DNA of 64,000 bases from Mucispirillum schaedleri ASF457 (GCF_000487995.2 NZ_CP097562.1:1919001-1983000), one strand, 5' to 3'. Shown: positions 34,927 through 46,178, numbered from the stretch's first letter. Numbers and translations: made by a program. The notes: a model not told the origin generated them from the letters alone.

Positions 34927-35982
34927 ATGGATATGCGTTTCTTAAATGAGCGTGAAGAGCTTGTTTTAAGGACAATAATTGATGAATATGTAGATACCAG
35001 TGAGCCTGTTGGTTCTCGTAATGTTTCAAAAGTAGGACCTTTAAAAATGTCCCCTGCTACTATAAGAAATATTATGAGTGATTTGGTAGAAAAGGGTTTT
35101 ATTGCTCAGCCTCATACATCAGCTGGCAGGGTGCCAACAGACAGCGGATATAGATACTATATTGATAAATTTGTAAAAATACAAAATATATCAGAAAATT
35201 TTATAGAAAATATTTACAGGGAAATGAGTATTGACCCAGTGAATGTGATGAATCTTTTTCGTCATTTTTCTAAAAAAATGGGGGATATGACACATGCTGT
35301 TGGGTTTGTAGTATCCCCTAAAATGAATACTATAAACTTAAAACATATAGAGTTTATAAGAATAAATCGGGAAACAGTGCTTGCTGTGATTGTTTCAAAA
35401 ACAGGCATGGTGCAGAATGTGCTGCTGAGAGTTGATAATAGTATTAAAGATAATGACCTTGTGCGAATGAGTAATTTTATAAACAGTAATTATGAAGGAG
35501 CAAATCTTTATGAAGTGCAGCGTATGCTTTTACAGGAGCTGCAGGCAGCAGAAGGCGAAATAAGGCGTCTTGCAGAACAGGCTGTTAAATTAAGCGAGGC
35601 AGTAGTTAAAAGCCCAGTATTTGATGAAGAATTTATTTTTGAAGGCACAAAAAATATTATAGATATACCAGAGCTTAGGCAGAATGGCAAATTAACTGAT
35701 GTATTGCGGGCTTTTGAAGAAAAAAGCCATATCTGTGCTCTGCTTGAGAGCTGTATGAAAGAAGACAGTGTGCAGATATTTATAGGTTCGGAAATAGGGC
35801 TTAATCATACAGATGAGCTTGGGATGGTTATAAAACCATACCACAGGGGCGGAAATATAGTAGGAACAATGGGTGTGATAGGTCCCAAAAGAATGAAATA
35901 TTCACAAGTAGTTTCTATTGTAGATTATTCCTCAAAAATAATATCAAAAATGCTTAATGAATACTACGAGGGAGATAAGTAA
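34927..35982 (+). CDS. hrcA: Heat-inducible transcription repressor HrcA
   Basis: 351 aa repressor of CIRCE operons. An N-terminal winged helix (LNEREELVLRTIIDEYVDTSEPVGS; LKMSPATIRNIMSDLVEKGFI; QPHTSAGRVPTDSGYRYYID) is followed by a GAF-like domain and the C-terminal VGTMGVIGPKRMKYSQVVSIVDY signature. GAGG 8 nt before ATG 34927. Overlaps grpE by one base. GroE normally aids its refolding, though no groEL lies in this window. Confidence 0.97.
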   Translation: MDMRFLNEREELVLRTIIDEYVDTSEPVGSRNVSKVGPLKMSPATIRNIMSDLVEKGFIAQPHTSAGRVPTDSGYRYYIDKFVKIQNISENFIENIYREMSIDPVNVMNLFRHFSKKMGDMTHAVGFVVSPKMNTINLKHIEFIRINRETVLAVIVSKTGMVQNVLLRVDNSIKDNDLVRMSNFINSNYEGANLYEVQRMLLQELQAAEGEIRRLAEQAVKLSEAVVKSPVFDEEFIFEGTKNIIDIPELRQNGKLTDVLRAFEEKSHICALLESCMKEDSVQIFIGSEIGLNHTDELGMVIKPYHRGGNIVGTMGVIGPKRMKYSQVVSIVDYSSKIISKMLNEYYEGDK

Positions 35983-36587
35983 TGAGCGAAGAAAACAAAG
36001 AAAATATGCAGCAGAACGAGGGAGTAAAAATTAATATAAAATCACCGGAAGCAGAAGTTGCTGAAAATGCTGAAGAATTGCAGGAAGCAGAAAATCAGGC
36101 AGAAGAAACAGATATGGGCGGCGGTGAAATTGGCATATTAAAAAAACAGGTGGAAAATTTAGAAAATATATTAAAAGAAAAAAATGAAGAAATTCTTCGC
36201 CGTGCTGCTGATTTAGATAATTACAGAAAAAGGCTTACAAAAGAAACTGAAGATAAAGTCCGCTTTGCTAATCAGGCAGTTGTAAAAGACTTTCTGCCTG
36301 TTATTGATAATATAGAGATGGCTTTGCAGCATACTGAGGAAGGCTCACCTTTAAGAGAAGGGATAATGCTTACTATCAAATCATTTAAAGATGTGTTAAG
36401 CCGCCACGGTGTCACTGAAATAAACTCAGAAATTGGCACAGTTTTTGACCCGGCAGTTCATGAAGCAATAATGATGGATAATTTAGCAGAATATGAAAAT
36501 AATACTGTAACTTTATGTGTTCAAAAGGGGTATATATTAAATGACAGAGTAATACGCCCTGCAAAAGTGAAAGTAAATAAAATATAA
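35982..36587 (+). CDS. grpE: Nucleotide exchange factor GrpE
   Basis: 201 aa. An acidic, disordered N-terminus (about residues 1-50) and long helix coiled coil (LKKQVENLENILKEKNEEILRRAADLDNYRKRL) precede the GrpE signature region (FLPVIDNIEMALQHT..EGIMLTIKSFKDVLSRHGV). The C-terminal beta-wing includes FDPAVHEAIM. Exchanges ADP on DnaK. Start shares bases with the hrcA stop (TAATG). Confidence 0.97.
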   Translation: MSEENKENMQQNEGVKINIKSPEAEVAENAEELQEAENQAEETDMGGGEIGILKKQVENLENILKEKNEEILRRAADLDNYRKRLTKETEDKVRFANQAVVKDFLPVIDNIEMALQHTEEGSPLREGIMLTIKSFKDVLSRHGVTEINSEIGTVFDPAVHEAIMMDNLAEYENNTVTLCVQKGYILNDRVIRPAKVKVNKI

Positions 36588-36629
36588 ATATAATAAATAT
36601 ATAACAGTTAAAGCTGTTTTGGAGGAACA

Positions 36630-38552
36630 ATGGCTCAAGGAAAAGTTATAGGTATTGACTTAGGAACAACTAACTCAGTTGTTTCTGTAATGGAAAATGG
36701 TCAGCCTAAAGTTATAGTAAATGCAGAAGGTATGACAACAACACCATCTATAGTAGGGTTTACAGATGGGGACAGACTTGTTGGTATACTTGCTAAGCGT
36801 CAGGCAGTAACTAACCCTGAAAATACAATTTTTAGTATTAAAAGATTAATAGGCAGAAAAGCAGATTCAGCTGAAACTGCAAATGCAAAAAAACACCTGC
36901 CATATAAAATAGTGCCAGCAGATAACGGCGATGCATGGGTAGAAATTAAAGGCAAAAAATATGCTCCACAGGAAATATCTGCAATGATATTACAGAAATT
37001 AAAACAAACTGCAGAAGATTATCTTGGCGAAACTGTTACAGATGCAGTAATTACAGTTCCTGCATATTTTAATGATGCACAGCGTCAGGCAACAAAAGAT
37101 GCCGGTAAAATTGCAGGCTTAAATGTTCAGCGTATTATCAATGAACCAACAGCAGCAGCACTTGCTTATGGTTTAGAGAGAAAAGGCGAAGAAAAAATAG
37201 TTGTATATGATTTAGGTGGCGGAACATTTGATGTATCTATCCTTGAACTTGGCGATGGTGTATTTGAAGTTAAAGCTACAAATGGCGATACTTTCTTAGG
37301 TGGTGATGATTTTGATGAAAGAATAGTTAAATGGTTATGCGAAGAGTTTATGAAAGACAACGGCATAGACTTAGCTAATGATAAAATGGCTCTTCAAAGG
37401 TTAAAAGAAGCTGCTGAAAAAGCAAAACATGAGCTTTCTGGCACAACTGAAACTGAAATCAATCTGCCATATATTACAGCAGACCAAACAGGACCTAAAC
37501 ACTTAGTTAAAAAATTAAGCAGGGCAAAATTTGAAGCATTAGTTTCTGATTTAGTTGAAAAAACATTAGAACCATGCAAAAAAGCTTTAAATGATGCAGG
37601 GCTTACAACTTCTGATATTAATGAAGTTATACTTGTTGGTGGTATGACTCGTATGCCGCTTGTGCAGCAGAAAGTAAAAGAATTTTTTGGCAAAGAGCCG
37701 CATAAAGGTATCAACCCTGATGAAGTTGTTGCAATAGGTGCAGCAGTGCAGGGCGGTGTATTAATGGGAGATGTTAAAGATGTGCTTCTTCTTGATGTAA
37801 CTCCGCTTTCATTAGGTATTGAAACTATGGGCGGTGTAATGAATAAAATCATTATGAGAAATACAACAATACCTGCAAAAAAAAGCCAGATATATACAAC
37901 TGCTGCTGATAACCAGCCGTCAGTTACTATTCAGGTGCTTCAAGGCGAAAGGGAAATGGCAAGTGATAATAAACTTATAGGTCAGTTTGATTTATCAGGC
38001 ATTGCACCGGCTCCAAGAGGTGTGCCTCAAATTGAAGTTACTTTTGATATAGATGCAAACGGTATATTACATGTTTCTGCAAAAGATAAAGGCACTGGCA
38101 AAGAGCAGTCTATTGTTATTAAAGATTCTTCAGGTTTATCAGAAGATGAAATTGATAGAATGGTGCATGATGCAGAAGCCCATGCAGAAGATGATAAACG
38201 CAAAAAAGAATTAGCAGATGTAAGAAATCAGGCTGATACTCTAGTATATACTACTGAAAAATCATTAAAAGAGCATGGTGATAAACTTGAAGCTGCTGTA
38301 AAAGAAAACATTGAAAAAGAAATGGAAAATTTAAAACAAAAATTAACCAGTGAAAATGTTGGCGAAATAAAAGAAGGTATTGATAAACTTTCAGCTGCAG
38401 CACAAAAGCTGGCAGAAGTTTTATATGCTCAAAATAATCAGAGTGGCGATGCTTCTCAGGCTGGCAGTGCTTATGCTCAGGAAGAAACAGCTAAAAAAGA
38501 TGAAAATGTGGTAGATGCTGATTTTGAAGAAGTAAAAGACGATAAAAAATAA
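36630..38552 (+). CDS. dnaK: Chaperone DnaK (Hsp70)
   Basis: 640 aa. ATPase domain: [20 protein letters not shown], then [30 protein letters not shown] and [12 protein letters not shown]. Substrate domain: [17 protein letters not shown], then the helical lid. C-terminus [19 protein letters not shown] ends in the acidic EEVKD tail typical of DnaK. GGAGG about 7 nt before the ATG. 42 nt after grpE. Followed by a strong terminator, so dnaJ is transcribed separately or by read-through. Confidence 0.98.
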   Translation: MAQGKVIGIDLGTTNSVVSVMENGQPKVIVNAEGMTTTPSIVGFTDGDRLVGILAKRQAVTNPENTIFSIKRLIGRKADSAETANAKKHLPYKIVPADNGDAWVEIKGKKYAPQEISAMILQKLKQTAEDYLGETVTDAVITVPAYFNDAQRQATKDAGKIAGLNVQRIINEPTAAALAYGLERKGEEKIVVYDLGGGTFDVSILELGDGVFEVKATNGDTFLGGDDFDERIVKWLCEEFMKDNGIDLANDKMALQRLKEAAEKAKHELSGTTETEINLPYITADQTGPKHLVKKLSRAKFEALVSDLVEKTLEPCKKALNDAGLTTSDINEVILVGGMTRMPLVQQKVKEFFGKEPHKGINPDEVVAIGAAVQGGVLMGDVKDVLLLDVTPLSLGIETMGGVMNKIIMRNTTIPAKKSQIYTTAADNQPSVTIQVLQGEREMASDNKLIGQFDLSGIAPAPRGVPQIEVTFDIDANGILHVSAKDKGTGKEQSIVIKDSSGLSEDEIDRMVHDAEAHAEDDKRKKELADVRNQADTLVYTTEKSLKEHGDKLEAAVKENIEKEMENLKQKLTSENVGEIKEGIDKLSAAAQKLAEVLYAQNNQSGDASQAGSAYAQEETAKKDENVVDADFEEVKDDKK

Positions 38553-38570
38553 GCATAAATATAAAATACA

Positions 38571-38605
38571 GGCGTTCTCAAATTAATCTTTGGGAACGCT
38601 TTTTA
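38571..38605 (+). terminator. Terminator after dnaK
   Basis: GGCGTTCTC / GGGAACGC stem plus TTTTT, about 20 nt after the stop. Confidence 0.9.
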
Positions 38606-38735
38606 ATTTATCCAAATAGATAAAGCCACGAAAATTAGTATAAACCTATATAAAATTTTAGATAAGCTTTTTTTTTTATTGCTTATGCATAATAAATATT
38701 TTATAATATGCTAAAATATTTAAGGCAGGTATATT

Positions 38736-39011
38736 ATGGCATCACTTACTTCTATGAAAAATATAGGCAAAAATATTGCAAAAAAACTTTCAACAGTAGG
38801 TATCAATACTTCTGAAGAACTTATTGAAATAGGCTCTAAACGGGCATTTAAAAGAATGAAAGAAGTATATCCAAAAATCTGCTCTGTTTATATATATACT
38901 CTTGAAGGTGCCATAACTGATACAGATTATAATAAACTGCCTGAAAATACTAAAAAAGAATTAAAAGCTTACAGTGATTCTTTAAAATTTGAATTACACC
39001 AAAATATATAA
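38736..39011 (+). CDS. TfoX C-terminal-domain protein
   Basis: 91 aa. It follows the TfoX_C pattern throughout: MKNIGKNIAKKLSTVGINTSEELIEIGSKRAFKRM, then YIYTLEGAITDTDYNKLP. It lacks the N-terminal TfoX domain. The domain contains a helix-hairpin-helix-like GIxTxxEL motif but its role outside competence regulation is unknown. GGCAGGT before ATG. Lies between dnaK and dnaJ, flanked by gene-free gaps; link to heat shock not shown. Confidence 0.85.
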   Translation: MASLTSMKNIGKNIAKKLSTVGINTSEELIEIGSKRAFKRMKEVYPKICSVYIYTLEGAITDTDYNKLPENTKKELKAYSDSLKFELHQNI

Positions 39012-39222
39012 ATATTTCTAAATTAATATATCAAAATCTTTATAATAATACCTAATATGCTTTAATAACTATATCATGAAGTTGTTTAAAAAATGATAGT
39101 AACTAAGAATGGAAAGGCAGCAAAAAGTCATAAAAAATAATGAAAAACTTATTATTTTTGCTTGCAAAATCATATATAAAATATTAAAGTAATCATTCAA
39201 AAAATTTTAAGGACGGATAAAG

Positions 39223-40341
39223 TTGGCTAGAGATTATTATGAAATATTAGGTGTGGAACGCACTGCAACAGATGTTGAAATAAAAAAAGCATATAGAAAA
39301 TTAGCATTACAGTATCATCCTGATAAAAACCCTGATGATAAAGAAGCTGCTGAAAAATTTAGAGAAGCTGCTGAGGCATATAGTGTGCTTTCAGACCCAG
39401 ATAAGAAAAACCAGTATGATACTTATGGCAGGGTAATGGATGACAGTATGGGCGGTTTCAGTTCTACTGGCAGTGTATTTGATGATTTACTAGGAGATGT
39501 TTTTGGTGAGTTTTTTGGAACATCTTCTTCACGACGCTCACGGAACAGACCAACTAAGGGTCAGTCTATAGAAATGTATCAAGAGCTTACATTTGAAGAA
39601 TCAGTTTTTGGGGTAGAAAAAGAATTAACTATTAAAAAACGAGAAAACTGTAAAAGATGTGATGGCACAGGTGCTGAACCCGGTGGTATGAAAACCTGCG
39701 AAAAATGTAATGGTCAGGGCGTATTTACCCAAAGAAATGGTATATTTGCAGTGCGTTCAACATGCCCAGCATGTAACGGAAGTGGTCAGGTTATAAAAGA
39801 AACCTGCACAGAATGTAAAGGTAAAGGCAGCCATACAATAGAAAAACAAATAAAAGTAAAAATTCCTGCCGGCATTGATGATGGTATGATTATGCGTGTT
39901 AGTGGTGAAGGTAATGCAGGAAGCCATGGCGGACCTTCTGGCGATTTACTTTTGCATATTAAGGTAAAAGAGCATAAAATATTTAAGCGTGTAGATAATG
40001 ACCTGCATTTAATGCTGCCTGTTACTGTTTTTGATGCTGTATTAGGCAACGAGTTTGAAATAGAATTAATAGATGGCTCAAAAGAAACAATAAAAGTTAA
40101 GCCGGGCACTCAGGTAGGCGAACGGATAACATTAAAAGGAAAGGGTGTGCCTTCTGTTAAAGGCTATAATGTAGGTAATATGTATGTAGATTTGCAGATA
40201 CTTATACCGACTAACCTTTCAAAAGAGCAGAAAGAAGTTTTAGAAAAAATGAGAGAAGAAGCCAAAGAAAATGATATGTTTGGCTCTAAATTAAAAAATA
40301 TATTAGAAAGATTTAAAGAGTTTATAAAAGGCTCAAAATAG
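39223..40341 (+). CDS. dnaJ: Chaperone DnaJ (Hsp40)
   Basis: 372 aa. J domain with H32-P33-D34 in LQYHPDKNP; a short Gly/Ser-rich linker; four CxxCxGxG zinc motifs ([32 protein letters not shown], about residues 145-205); then the C-terminal substrate-binding domains. TTG start at 39223 with AAGGA upstream; no better ATG. Stimulates DnaK ATPase. Strong terminator follows. Confidence 0.97.
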   Translation: MARDYYEILGVERTATDVEIKKAYRKLALQYHPDKNPDDKEAAEKFREAAEAYSVLSDPDKKNQYDTYGRVMDDSMGGFSSTGSVFDDLLGDVFGEFFGTSSSRRSRNRPTKGQSIEMYQELTFEESVFGVEKELTIKKRENCKRCDGTGAEPGGMKTCEKCNGQGVFTQRNGIFAVRSTCPACNGSGQVIKETCTECKGKGSHTIEKQIKVKIPAGIDDGMIMRVSGEGNAGSHGGPSGDLLLHIKVKEHKIFKRVDNDLHLMLPVTVFDAVLGNEFEIELIDGSKETIKVKPGTQVGERITLKGKGVPSVKGYNVGNMYVDLQILIPTNLSKEQKEVLEKMREEAKENDMFGSKLKNILERFKEFIKGSK

Positions 40342-40360
40342 ATTTATCAAAAAATATTTA

Positions 40361-40392
40361 TCCCTTAACTTGTAAAAGTTAAGGGATTTTTT
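40361..40392 (+). terminator. Terminator after dnaJ
   Basis: TCCCTTAACTT / AAGTTAAGGGA stem, then six Ts. Confidence 0.93.
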
Positions 40393-40463
40393 AACTATTT
40401 ATTTATAAATAGTTGTAATTACTCAAAAATTTTTATTACATTCATTTTAAGTTTGATTTTGAA

Positions 40464-40690
40464 AGCGAAGTATCTAAATTATCTTACTTTTTAGATACTT
40501 CGCCTTTGGCTCAGCATGACCTACAGCTTTCACAATATAAGTCATTTTGGGCCTGATTTTACAGGCAAAAAATCTAAATGATATATATTACAGCAGTGCA
40601 TAATATATTTAAAATATCTATTTTTAGATACTTTGCCCTATGACATGAAAGAAGGTTCAGTATGAACTTATCCAAAAAATATTGGTATGC
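40464..40690 (+). repeat. Family B inverted pair plus full family A repeat
   Basis: GCGAAGTATCTAAA and its complement (40465-40503) form a hairpin; GCGCC..CTCAGCATGAC follows to 40520. Family A then runs from GTCATTTTGGGCCTGATTTT (about 40541) through AAAAATCTAAATGATATATATT and AATATATTTAAAATATC to TATGAACTTATCCAAAAAAT (40661-40681), an IS3-terminus-like end. Confidence 0.8.
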
Positions 40691-40703
40691 CTATATACAC
40701 AAA

Positions 40704-43700
40704 TTAATACTTAATATTTGGATGATGTATAATAAAAGCAGATGTAGAATATTCTGGGTGCATTTGGTGAGACTGGCTTAATGTAACCCCTATCCTTTCA
40801 CTTTGCAGCATATTTGCAATAATAGTATTGTTTTCAATATCAGGGCACAGCGGATATCCAAAGCTGAACCGTTTGCTTCTGTATTTTCCTGCAACTGCAT
40901 TTTCTGGGGTGTCACTGCTTTTATCAATAAGATTTAATTCTTTTCTTATTATCCTGTGGGTATATTCTGCCAGACTTTCAGTAAGTTCAGTAAAAAGTCC
41001 ATGAGCCATATAGTAGTTTTTATAATCATTATTTTTAAAAAGCTCTGCACAATACTGGGCTGGTTTTTCCCCTAATGTTACAATCTGTATAGGAAGAACA
41101 TCATAATATTCTTCACTGTTTGAAATATAGTCAGCAAGGCAGTATTTTGGCACAGCTTTACTGTCTGGGAAATTAAAAGTATGGAGCAAAGCATCATCTT
41201 TTGAATAAACTTCAATAGAGTTATTTATACTTCTGCATTTAAAATATCCATATATTGCTTTTGGTGAAACAGCATTTTTATTAGTAATATTTTTAAATAA
41301 ACTTTTAAGCTCATGCATAGCTGTTTCATTTATTAAAAATTCATATTCTTCGCAGCTTAAATCTCTTTTCTTATAGCCCCATATATTTGAGAATAAAAAG
41401 TTTTTGTTAAGATATTTATACACATCAAAAATATTTGCATCAATAACTTTTGTGCCGTAAAATGGTGGTGTTGGTATATCTTTTTTATCAAGTTTTAATA
41501 TATCTGCTCTTTCTTCTTTTTTAACATTAAATTCTTCTATAATTTCTATAACTGGTTTTTTGTTTTCACTTTTTACTGCTGCTTTTTTAGAGCCATCCAT
41601 TGCAGCAATATTATCAAAAGCATCTTTGCAGTAAAAAACTTTATATGGCATAATTTCAGCACAGCTTTCGTTTACAAATTTAGAATTTAAGGCTGCACCG
41701 CCAAGCATAATTTTTATATCAGGCAGTTCTTTTGCAATTTCTTTTATATTTTCTTTCATAATAAGTGTAGATTTTACAAGCAGTCCGCTCATACCAATAG
41801 CTTTGGCACCTGTTTCTTTTGCTTTTTGTATCATTTGGGCAGCTGGCACCTTTATACCAAGGTTATGCACTTTAAAGCCGTTATTACTCATAATAATATC
41901 TACTAAATTTTTACCAATATCATGCACATCGCCTGCTACTGTTGCAATAACTATTTCGCCTTTTGATGCTCCAGCTGATTTTTCAAGATAAGGCTCTAAT
42001 ATAGAGACTGCTGCTTTCATAGTTTCTGCAGATTTTAATACAAAAGGCAGGAGCATTTTTCCTTCGCCAAACATATCTCCAACCTGCTGCATTGCAGGAA
42101 AAAGTATGTTGTTAATAATATCTTCTGCCTTATGGCTTTCCAAAAGAGATGAAATTATGGTTTCAAGCTCAGTTTTATCGCCTTTTATAATTTTTAAAGG
42201 AAGTATTTCAAAAGGCGGCAAATCTTTATTTATTTCATCAGTTTCTACTTTTGCATTTGCAAAATGTTCTATAAAATTAGGCAGTGCATTATCACGGGCA
42301 TATATTAAATCAAGGCAGTAATCTACATCATCTTGTGACATACTTGCAATAGGTGTTAATTTAGATGCATGAACTATTGCTGTATCAAGCCCGGCTTTTA
42401 CTGCTTCATGTAAAAATACAGAGTTTAATATCTGCCTTGAAGCAGGGGATAAGCCAAAAGATACATTGCTTACTCCAAGAGTAGTTTTTACACCTTTTAG
42501 ATTTTCTTTAATCATTTTAACTGCTTTTAATGTTTCTAGTGCTGCATTAGTTAAAGTAACATCTCCTGAACCAATAGAAAATGTAAGAGTATCTATTATT
42601 AAATCTTCTGCCCTGAATTTATACTCATGGACCCATACATCATAAAGTCTTTTAGCTATTTGAAACTTTTTATCAGCTGTTGCAGCCATACCATCTTCAT
42701 CAATAGTTAGAGCTACAACACATGCGGGGTGTTCTTTTACAATATCAAGCATTTTATATAGTTTTGTGCCGCCATCTTCAAAATTGACTGAGTTAATAAT
42801 AGGTTTTCCAGAATATCTTTCAAGGCTTGCTTTAACAGTTTTCGGGTCAGTAGAATCTATTACAAGGGGTGCCATAAGCAGAGAATTTAATACAGGCACA
42901 ATTTTTTTATAGTCTTCTATTTCATCTCTTGAAGCATAAGCAAGTGATAAATCTATAAAATGGGCACTATCTTCTTGATTTTTGCACAGGGCTGTTATTC
43001 CATCAATATCTTCTGCTAAAAGCATTTCTCTAAATGCTTTTGAACCTGTTGCATTTGCTCTTTCACCAATCATGGCTGGTTTTGGGTTCTGCTCTAATGC
43101 GACAGCAGTAAAAAGGCTGGCAGCTTCTCCATAATATGGTTTTTCTTCTCTTTTTGGCACTGGTCTGTCTTTTGCCATTTCACTTAACATTTTTATATGT
43201 GTTTTATCTGTTCCACAGCAGCCGCCTGCCATAGATACTGGATATTTATCCATTATACTTTTCATAATGGCAGTAAACTTTTCGTCATTCATAGGGTATA
43301 TAGTTTTGCCATCAATAGTTTCAGGCATACCAGCATTAGGCGATATATAAATATTTCCCTGCCATATATTAGATAATGAAGCAACAGCAGGCTCCATCAT
43401 ATCAGGACCCATTGCACAGTTAAGCCCAAGAGCAAATATCGGCATGCCTGCCATAACTGCGGAAATCGCAGAAATATCTGAGCCAGTTAAAAGTATATAG
43501 TTATTTTCAACAGTAAATGATACAAGTATTGGCGTATCCGTATTTTTACGCCTGTTAGCTTCAGTGCATGCATTAACAGCAGCTTTTAACTGTAAAATAT
43601 CCTGTGCAGTTTCTATATTATATAAATCCACATCAACACATTCTGCCTGCTGCAAATACTGCTCATAAAGATACTGGTAGCTGGTATGTCCTAAACTTGC

Positions 43701-44057
43701 AAGTTTTGTTCCCGGCCCCATTGATAATGAAACAAAAGTATTTTTTCTGCCAGCAGCTGCACGCCTTGCAATCTCAACTGCTTCCCTGTTTATTTCAACA
43801 ACTTTGTCTTCTAAGCCATATTCTGATAAAACAGAAGCAATAGCTCCAAATGTATTTGTAACAGCAACATTTGCACCAGCATCAAAATAGCCTTTATGTA
43901 TGTCATATATAATTTCAGGATAAGAAATACACAAAAACTCATTGCAGCCATTTTTACCCTGCCATTTATTTTCATCAATATTTATTTTTTGGATAGATGT
44001 TCCCATAGCACCATCAAAGACAACTATGTTGTTTTTTGCAAACTCTTTTAATGACAC
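40704..44057 (-). CDS. metH: Cobalamin-dependent methionine synthase
   Basis: Methylates homocysteine with methyl-THF through cobalamin. 1117 aa, all modules visible in order: homocysteine domain with zinc cysteines (GLNCAMGP; GGCCGTD, about residues 200-290); pterin-binding domain (MIGERANATGSKAFREML to about 590); cobalamin cap; B12-binding domain with GDVHDIGKNLV (the D-x-H-x-x-G cobalamin-ligand motif); and an AdoMet reactivation domain near the C-terminus (FGYPLCPDIENN). It is somewhat shorter than E. coli MetH. GTG start with GAGGG upstream. No cobalamin or SAM riboswitch was recognised in the 250-nt leader. Confidence 0.95.
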   Translation of the reverse strand: MSLKEFAKNNIVVFDGAMGTSIQKINIDENKWQGKNGCNEFLCISYPEIIYDIHKGYFDAGANVAVTNTFGAIASVLSEYGLEDKVVEINREAVEIARRAAAGRKNTFVSLSMGPGTKLASLGHTSYQYLYEQYLQQAECVDVDLYNIETAQDILQLKAAVNACTEANRRKNTDTPILVSFTVENNYILLTGSDISAISAVMAGMPIFALGLNCAMGPDMMEPAVASLSNIWQGNIYISPNAGMPETIDGKTIYPMNDEKFTAIMKSIMDKYPVSMAGGCCGTDKTHIKMLSEMAKDRPVPKREEKPYYGEAASLFTAVALEQNPKPAMIGERANATGSKAFREMLLAEDIDGITALCKNQEDSAHFIDLSLAYASRDEIEDYKKIVPVLNSLLMAPLVIDSTDPKTVKASLERYSGKPIINSVNFEDGGTKLYKMLDIVKEHPACVVALTIDEDGMAATADKKFQIAKRLYDVWVHEYKFRAEDLIIDTLTFSIGSGDVTLTNAALETLKAVKMIKENLKGVKTTLGVSNVSFGLSPASRQILNSVFLHEAVKAGLDTAIVHASKLTPIASMSQDDVDYCLDLIYARDNALPNFIEHFANAKVETDEINKDLPPFEILPLKIIKGDKTELETIISSLLESHKAEDIINNILFPAMQQVGDMFGEGKMLLPFVLKSAETMKAAVSILEPYLEKSAGASKGEIVIATVAGDVHDIGKNLVDIIMSNNGFKVHNLGIKVPAAQMIQKAKETGAKAIGMSGLLVKSTLIMKENIKEIAKELPDIKIMLGGAALNSKFVNESCAEIMPYKVFYCKDAFDNIAAMDGSKKAAVKSENKKPVIEIIEEFNVKKEERADILKLDKKDIPTPPFYGTKVIDANIFDVYKYLNKNFLFSNIWGYKKRDLSCEEYEFLINETAMHELKSLFKNITNKNAVSPKAIYGYFKCRSINNSIEVYSKDDALLHTFNFPDSKAVPKYCLADYISNSEEYYDVLPIQIVTLGEKPAQYCAELFKNNDYKNYYMAHGLFTELTESLAEYTHRIIRKELNLIDKSSDTPENAVAGKYRSKRFSFGYPLCPDIENNTIIANMLQSERIGVTLSQSHQMHPEYSTSAFIIHHPNIKY

Positions 44058-44314
44058 AGCTATACCCTCATGTAAATAATTGTTTAACTATATATAAAAA
44101 TAAGATTTTTGCAAGAACATATTGTGTTATAAGGCAATTTTTCAAATATACTTATTCTCATTAACAAATACTGCAAACTTATTAAAGATTATTTAAAAAT
44201 ACAGCATTATACATATATTTTTTGCAGAATTTTATATTTTTATAATAATATATTGCAGTGGTATTAAATTTTATATATAATCTTTACAGTCCAATATGAC
44301 AAGGAGAGCCTTTT

Positions 44315-46177
44315 TTGGTTACGGATTTGAAAGAAACTGCATCAATAAATTATACACAAAAGGTTTTTTTAAAACACAGCTTTTTTAATACAATTATAAT
44401 ATTTAAACTCGTTGTAAAAGATTTTCTAAAATATTTTTTATTCAAAATCAAGCCGTTTTCAAGATATGAAGCTTGGTGTTATTTTACTGCAAGTGCTACT
44501 ATATTATTTTTTACAGGTTCTGTATTAATTCTTATCAGCTTTGCTGTTCCAGTTATTTCACCTATTGCAGAGTTTATTTTTTATGTATGTGTAATTATTT
44601 CTGCTTTAATGTCGCTGCGTGTATTTGCTGGCAGGCTTATAAATGCAAAAGATTATGTTGATTATGTAAGCCTTATACCAAATAAACAGAAGTTATTTGA
44701 TAAACTTGAAAAATTTTTCCTTAATATTTTTTTCAGCATTTCTTTATTTTATACGGCAGCTTTTTTAAAAATTATTCTTTTATCTATATATTTATTTGGG
44801 CATTTTTTTTATGGTGCAGGAAGAATAGAGCTTGTTGATGAGCTTTATAAAATAACATTTATTGATTTTACTGTATTTGCACTTAAAGCTATGGGTGCTG
44901 TTTATTTTGTATTTTTTATTTCTCCATCTGTTCACAGGTTTGATTATTTAGAAAAAAGTGGTGTAGAGTATTTTACTGTTTCTAAATATTATACATGGTA
45001 TTCAAAAGAGTATATTGTAGATTATTTATCTTTATTATCTAGTTTATTTGTTGTTATATCCATAGGTTATATTTTTATTGTAGGCTATTCTTTGCTGCTG
45101 CATATAGTTATATGTATAGCTGTTATTGTGCAGAGTGCGGCTCTAATGTTTTCAGGCAGATTTTTATCTGCTGTTATGGGTTTAGGAAGTATACTGGTTA
45201 TTATATATGCAAATGCAGTAGTTGTTTTTCATGGTTTTGAATATATTTTTATATCATATGATGCAGTATATTTTATGATTAATTATTATAAAATCTCTAT
45301 TGCCATGATTTTTTTTGGTATGCTTTATATTACCACATTTGACAGAGATATAATAAAAATACTTGCAGTTATTAGTTTTTTCTTATCAGCTTTATTTGTG
45401 TTTGAAGATATTTCTGCATTTAAAGGTTTAATAGTTTATGATGTCAGCTCATTTAATATAACTTTTTATGCTTTTATTGAGCTGGTATCTATTTTTATAT
45501 TTTTAAGCAGGGTTGCATATAATAAAGGCACTTATCAGTCTGATAAAAAATATGCTGCAATGCTTTGGTATGATTTTAGAGAAATAGTTAATTTTATAAA
45601 GCTGAAACACATATATATGGTATTATATTATTCATCAATAGCTATGGTTATATATTCATTATTCATGTGGCTTCTTCCTTTTGTATTTAATATAACAGCT
45701 TATAAGCAGATAGATGAAGATATTATGACAACTTTCTTAAATTTAAAGCATATAATAGCTTTTTATGTTTTTTTAGGTCTTTTTCTGCTTTTTAAAAACT
45801 ACAATGATGTATTCCCTATGTTTATTATTTCCGCAGTTATACTTGGAGAAATATATATATTACTTTTTAATTCTATGAATATACTGATTACAGATTTAAG
45901 AATATATCCTGTTGAATATGTTTATGTATTTTTATATACAGTAATGTTTGTGATTGCTGTATGTATTAATAGATATAATAATTATATAGCAGCTGGATTT
46001 TCTCTATCAATTATATTAGTTTTAATAACAGTTTTAGATATTTTATTTAATGAAGGTTTTAAAACTAATATATTTGTATATAATTTATTTTTCTTTACTT
46101 TAATTATAAGCAATTTGTTTGTAGTAATAGGCACTTATAAGAAAATAAAGGAAGAAAAAAGGATGGAGTTAGAATAA
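44315..46177 (+). CDS. Large multi-pass membrane protein, unknown family
   Basis: 620 aa, TTG start at 44315 with AAGGAGA 7 nt upstream. About 14-16 hydrophobic segments; soluble loops are short (e.g. residues 115-135, 225-245, 405-430). No conserved motif that I recognise. The fully hydrophobic, I/F/Y-rich composition and immediate neighbour, a peptide-type ABC ATPase starting 1 nt after its stop, suggest a permease-like partner, but it does not resemble OppB/OppC. Hence function is open. The two-gene unit runs into cysS. Confidence 0.75.
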   Translation: MVTDLKETASINYTQKVFLKHSFFNTIIIFKLVVKDFLKYFLFKIKPFSRYEAWCYFTASATILFFTGSVLILISFAVPVISPIAEFIFYVCVIISALMSLRVFAGRLINAKDYVDYVSLIPNKQKLFDKLEKFFLNIFFSISLFYTAAFLKIILLSIYLFGHFFYGAGRIELVDELYKITFIDFTVFALKAMGAVYFVFFISPSVHRFDYLEKSGVEYFTVSKYYTWYSKEYIVDYLSLLSSLFVVISIGYIFIVGYSLLLHIVICIAVIVQSAALMFSGRFLSAVMGLGSILVIIYANAVVVFHGFEYIFISYDAVYFMINYYKISIAMIFFGMLYITTFDRDIIKILAVISFFLSALFVFEDISAFKGLIVYDVSSFNITFYAFIELVSIFIFLSRVAYNKGTYQSDKKYAAMLWYDFREIVNFIKLKHIYMVLYYSSIAMVIYSLFMWLLPFVFNITAYKQIDEDIMTTFLNLKHIIAFYVFLGLFLLFKNYNDVFPMFIISAVILGEIYILLFNSMNILITDLRIYPVEYVYVFLYTVMFVIAVCINRYNNYIAAGFSLSIILVLITVLDILFNEGFKTNIFVYNLFFFTLIISNLFVVIGTYKKIKEEKRMELE

Positions 46178-46178
46178 T

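Noticed and set aside
40464-40520. Terminator reading of the GCGAAGTATCT inverted pair
   Set aside because: It belongs to the interspersed repeat family found far from gene ends and lacks a T-run; dnaJ already has a better terminator.
44058-44314. Cobalamin or SAM riboswitch before metH
   Set aside because: I looked for the B12-box and SAM-I motifs on the minus strand and saw neither.
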